A stretch of DNA of 45,640 bases, from contig JAUXVE010000150.1 in assembly GCA_030680415.1 (NCBI GenBank), positions 1 to 45,640 on the forward strand, given 5' to 3'. Below are positions 43,948 to 45,640 of this stretch, piece after piece. Both the position numbers and the translations under genes were made by a program. This DNA comes from Rubrivivax sp. (GTDB lineage: Bacteria > Pseudomonadota > Gammaproteobacteria > Burkholderiales > Burkholderiaceae_C). The stretch's first letter is position 1. The number at the start of each line of letters is the position of its first letter. Under the pieces are notes generated by a model that searched no databases, was not told where the DNA came from, and saw only the letters and a program-made list of their open reading frames with translations.

Positions 43948-45171
43948 ATGGAGCCGACCCGGTACTTCATCAAGGGGCAGACCTACGCGGCTGCCGATCC
44001 CGGGCTGCAGGACGCCCTTGCCCGGGTCTATGGGTCGCCGGAGCGACCGCGTTGCCTGTGCATGTCCGGCGGCATCGAGATGTACATCTCCAGGCACGCC
44101 GAGTACGTCGTCAAGCGCATGCCCGACACCGGCAACCACCACCATCCGACCTGCCCGTCGTTCGAGCCGGAACCCGGGATTTCAGGGCTGGGCGAACTGG
44201 TCGGGCAAGCGATCATCGAGCACACACCGGACCAGGTCGAGATTCGGACGGACTTCGCGATGTCGCGGATGCCGGGCAAGTCGGTGCCGCGTGGCGAAGC
44301 GGTGACCGACCCGGCCGAGGGGCATGCGCCGCGCAAGCGCATGAGCCTGCTGGCGCTGCTGCATTTCCTGTACGAGCGGGCGGGGTTCAATCGTTGGTTT
44401 CCGGCGATGGAAGGCCGGCGCAACCAGGGCGTTCTTCACAAGTACCTGATCGAGGCAGCCAGAGGCGTGATGGTCAAGGGAGTATCCCTGGTCGAACGGC
44501 TGTACGTGCCGGAGCCGTTCAGGGCCGAACTCAAGGACGAGATCGGCCAGCGCAGGCGCAGGAAACTCGCCCTGCTGCTGTCACCTGAAGACGCCGTCCA
44601 GTTCAAGATGGCCATCATCGTCGGCGAGTACAACGGCTCGGAGCAGACGAACTTCGGTCGCAGGATCGTCGTCAAGCACATGCCCGATGTGCCGTTGTTC
44701 ATCGAGACCAAGGACTGGGAGCGTATCGAGCGCAACTTCGCAGGCATCCTGCAGGCACGCGACGCGGATGTGCCGAGGAAGCCGCGCGTGATGATGGCCG
44801 CCCTGGTCTACGCCAAACGAGAGCACGTATACCAAGTGGAGAGAGTGAGCATGATGCTGACCACGGACCAGTGGATTCCACTGAACGGCTTGCATGAACT
44901 GCCACTGATCGAGTTGCTCCACCACGAGCAGCGGGCCTTCATGAAACCGCTGAGGTACGACGCCAGATCGGCAGCGGGTTTTCCGAACGTCTTGCTCCTG
45001 GACAGCGGCAAGGTGCCGGTGCAACTTCATGTGGTCAGTCCTTTCATGGAGGCGAAGGAGCGATCAACCAAGGAGAAGTTGCTGGCCGGCATTCCCTCGG
45101 CGTGGGTTTGGGCGACAGACCAAGACATGCCGCACCTGCCGGAGCGCAAGTGCGCAACTGAGGCTCTCTGA
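43948..45171 (+). CDS. DUF1173 family protein
   Basis: A 407-residue protein of the DUF1173 family, which is found on integrative and conjugative elements and plasmids of proteobacteria and has no known function. It shows the family beginning YFIKGQTYAAADPGLQDALARVYGSPERPRCLC and the Cys/His pattern C-L-C ... H-H-H-P-T-C (about residues 32-62), which could bind zinc. It continues with FNRWFPAMEGRRN and WIPLNGLHELPLIELLHHEQRAFMKPLRYD, ending in PSAWVWATD-type sequence. ATG 43948 is the first in a family-like place. Its 50-base spacing from the recombinase-like gene suggests one transcript. Confidence 0.85.
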   Translation: MEPTRYFIKGQTYAAADPGLQDALARVYGSPERPRCLCMSGGIEMYISRHAEYVVKRMPDTGNHHHPTCPSFEPEPGISGLGELVGQAIIEHTPDQVEIRTDFAMSRMPGKSVPRGEAVTDPAEGHAPRKRMSLLALLHFLYERAGFNRWFPAMEGRRNQGVLHKYLIEAARGVMVKGVSLVERLYVPEPFRAELKDEIGQRRRRKLALLLSPEDAVQFKMAIIVGEYNGSEQTNFGRRIVVKHMPDVPLFIETKDWERIERNFAGILQARDADVPRKPRVMMAALVYAKREHVYQVERVSMMLTTDQWIPLNGLHELPLIELLHHEQRAFMKPLRYDARSAAGFPNVLLLDSGKVPVQLHVVSPFMEAKERSTKEKLLAGIPSAWVWATDQDMPHLPERKCATEAL

Positions 45172-45640
45172 AGCTGCCGTTTACCAACACCCGGGATCGG
45201 CCAGGAGCAGAACTCCGCTAAGGTCAGCTTCGCTTAGGCGAGTTGGCCGATGGGCAGTGCGATCGGACGCAAGACGAAGGCCGAAGCACGTAGCCTTCAG
45301 GCTCGGCAGTCCTGCTCATATACAGGCTGCTGGCGTAACCGGATACGCCTGACAGAATGCGACGCGTAGTGACCTGTACCAGGATTTCGAACCGTTCGGT
45401 AACAGAGCGACCGGCATGATGGACGCCCATATCGCGCCCGCGTATCACACCCACATGATCACCCGCGCAGAAGTGCGATCTGCCGTGAACGAAGCGGCAC
45501 TTAAGTTCAGAGATCCTGATCTCGACCCACGAGGGCCCTGAGATGCAGTAAACACGAATGGCATCTTTGAATCGACAATGAGTGGCTGTTCGGTGTAGGG
45601 TCGAGGCCCACCACCCGCACCGAGACTGCCGTGTTCAAGC
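45172..45640. other. Region after DUF1173, no firm gene
   Basis: About 470 bases to the right edge. A 41-codon plus-strand frame (45416-45541, starting MMDAHIAPAYHTHMITRAEVR) has a plausible mixed composition but no ribosome site of note and no recognised family; it may be a small gene or a remnant. Nothing else is supportable. GC content is lower than in the housekeeping region, as expected inside an acquired element. Confidence 0.45.

Noticed and set aside
40601..45640. Second copy of the tRNA-His 3' end (right attachment site)
   Set aside because: No repeat of the acceptor/T-arm sequence was found by eye up to the window end; the element probably extends beyond.

Overview
The window reads as a chromosomal segment of a high-GC betaproteobacterium, most likely Burkholderiales (Rubrivivax/Leptothrix/Methylibium-like). 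This placement is an inference. It rests on the uniformly GC-rich codons, tightly packed genes with GTGA/ATGA overlaps, EarP-type EF-P modification, a DUF3422 membrane protein, a 56-codon lysine-rich protein, and the hupB / tRNA-Val / ppiD / tRNA-His run.

Layout. 1-1.5 kb is a graveyard: the 3' end of an unknown gene, a stop-containing and internally deleted IS91-family transposase, and the N-terminal stub of a serine hydrolase. 1.5-7.8 kb (minus strand) is a probable catabolic operon: ThDP-dependent enzyme, BASS-family transporter, NAD-dependent epimerase, SDR and a P5C-dehydrogenase-type aldehyde dehydrogenase, with a divergent methylmalonyl-CoA decarboxylase (scpB-like). 8.7-13.9 kb (minus) holds DUF3422, folA, thyA, a ccdAB toxin-antitoxin pair abutting thyA, and an ABC exporter. 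14-15.1 kb has a membrane protein with a degenerate GGDEF domain and a palindromic repeat cluster. 15.1-19.4 kb (minus) is an Att-type ABC system (ATPase, double FtsX-like permease, secreted lipocalin-like AttH). 19.5-21.4 kb (plus) carries an SDR, YceH and a thioesterase. 21.7-25.9 kb has a PAS-LuxR regulator, a decayed thioesterase, a control region dense in inverted repeats, the 3-oxoacid CoA-transferase genes and a lipoprotein gamma-glutamyltransferase. 25.9-37.8 kb is housekeeping: pyrD, rpiA, mnmC with a coupled DUF3445 gene, efp/earP, uvrC, a TonB_C-like lipoprotein, pgsA, an EamA transporter and a tartrate/isopropylmalate-type dehydrogenase. 38-40.6 kb is hupB, tRNA-Val, ppiD, tRNA-His. 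From 40.6 kb to the window end is an integrated element placed at the 3' end of tRNA-His, with integrase, excisionase, an HTH plus degenerate tyrosine-recombinase protein, and a DUF1173 protein.

The most unusual observations are: (1) earP (the EF-P Arg32 rhamnosyltransferase) and efp (its substrate) form one uninterrupted reading frame with a strong hairpin near the junction; (2) the tRNA-His element pairs an apparently catalytically dead recombinase-like protein carrying an N-terminal HTH with DUF1173; (3) the GGDEF protein has lost its active site but keeps an RxxD inhibitory-site motif, making it a candidate c-di-GMP receptor; (4) ccdAB directly abuts thyA; (5) overlapping inverted repeats lie upstream of the CoA-transferase operon. 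No CRISPR array, rRNA or complete insertion sequence was seen.
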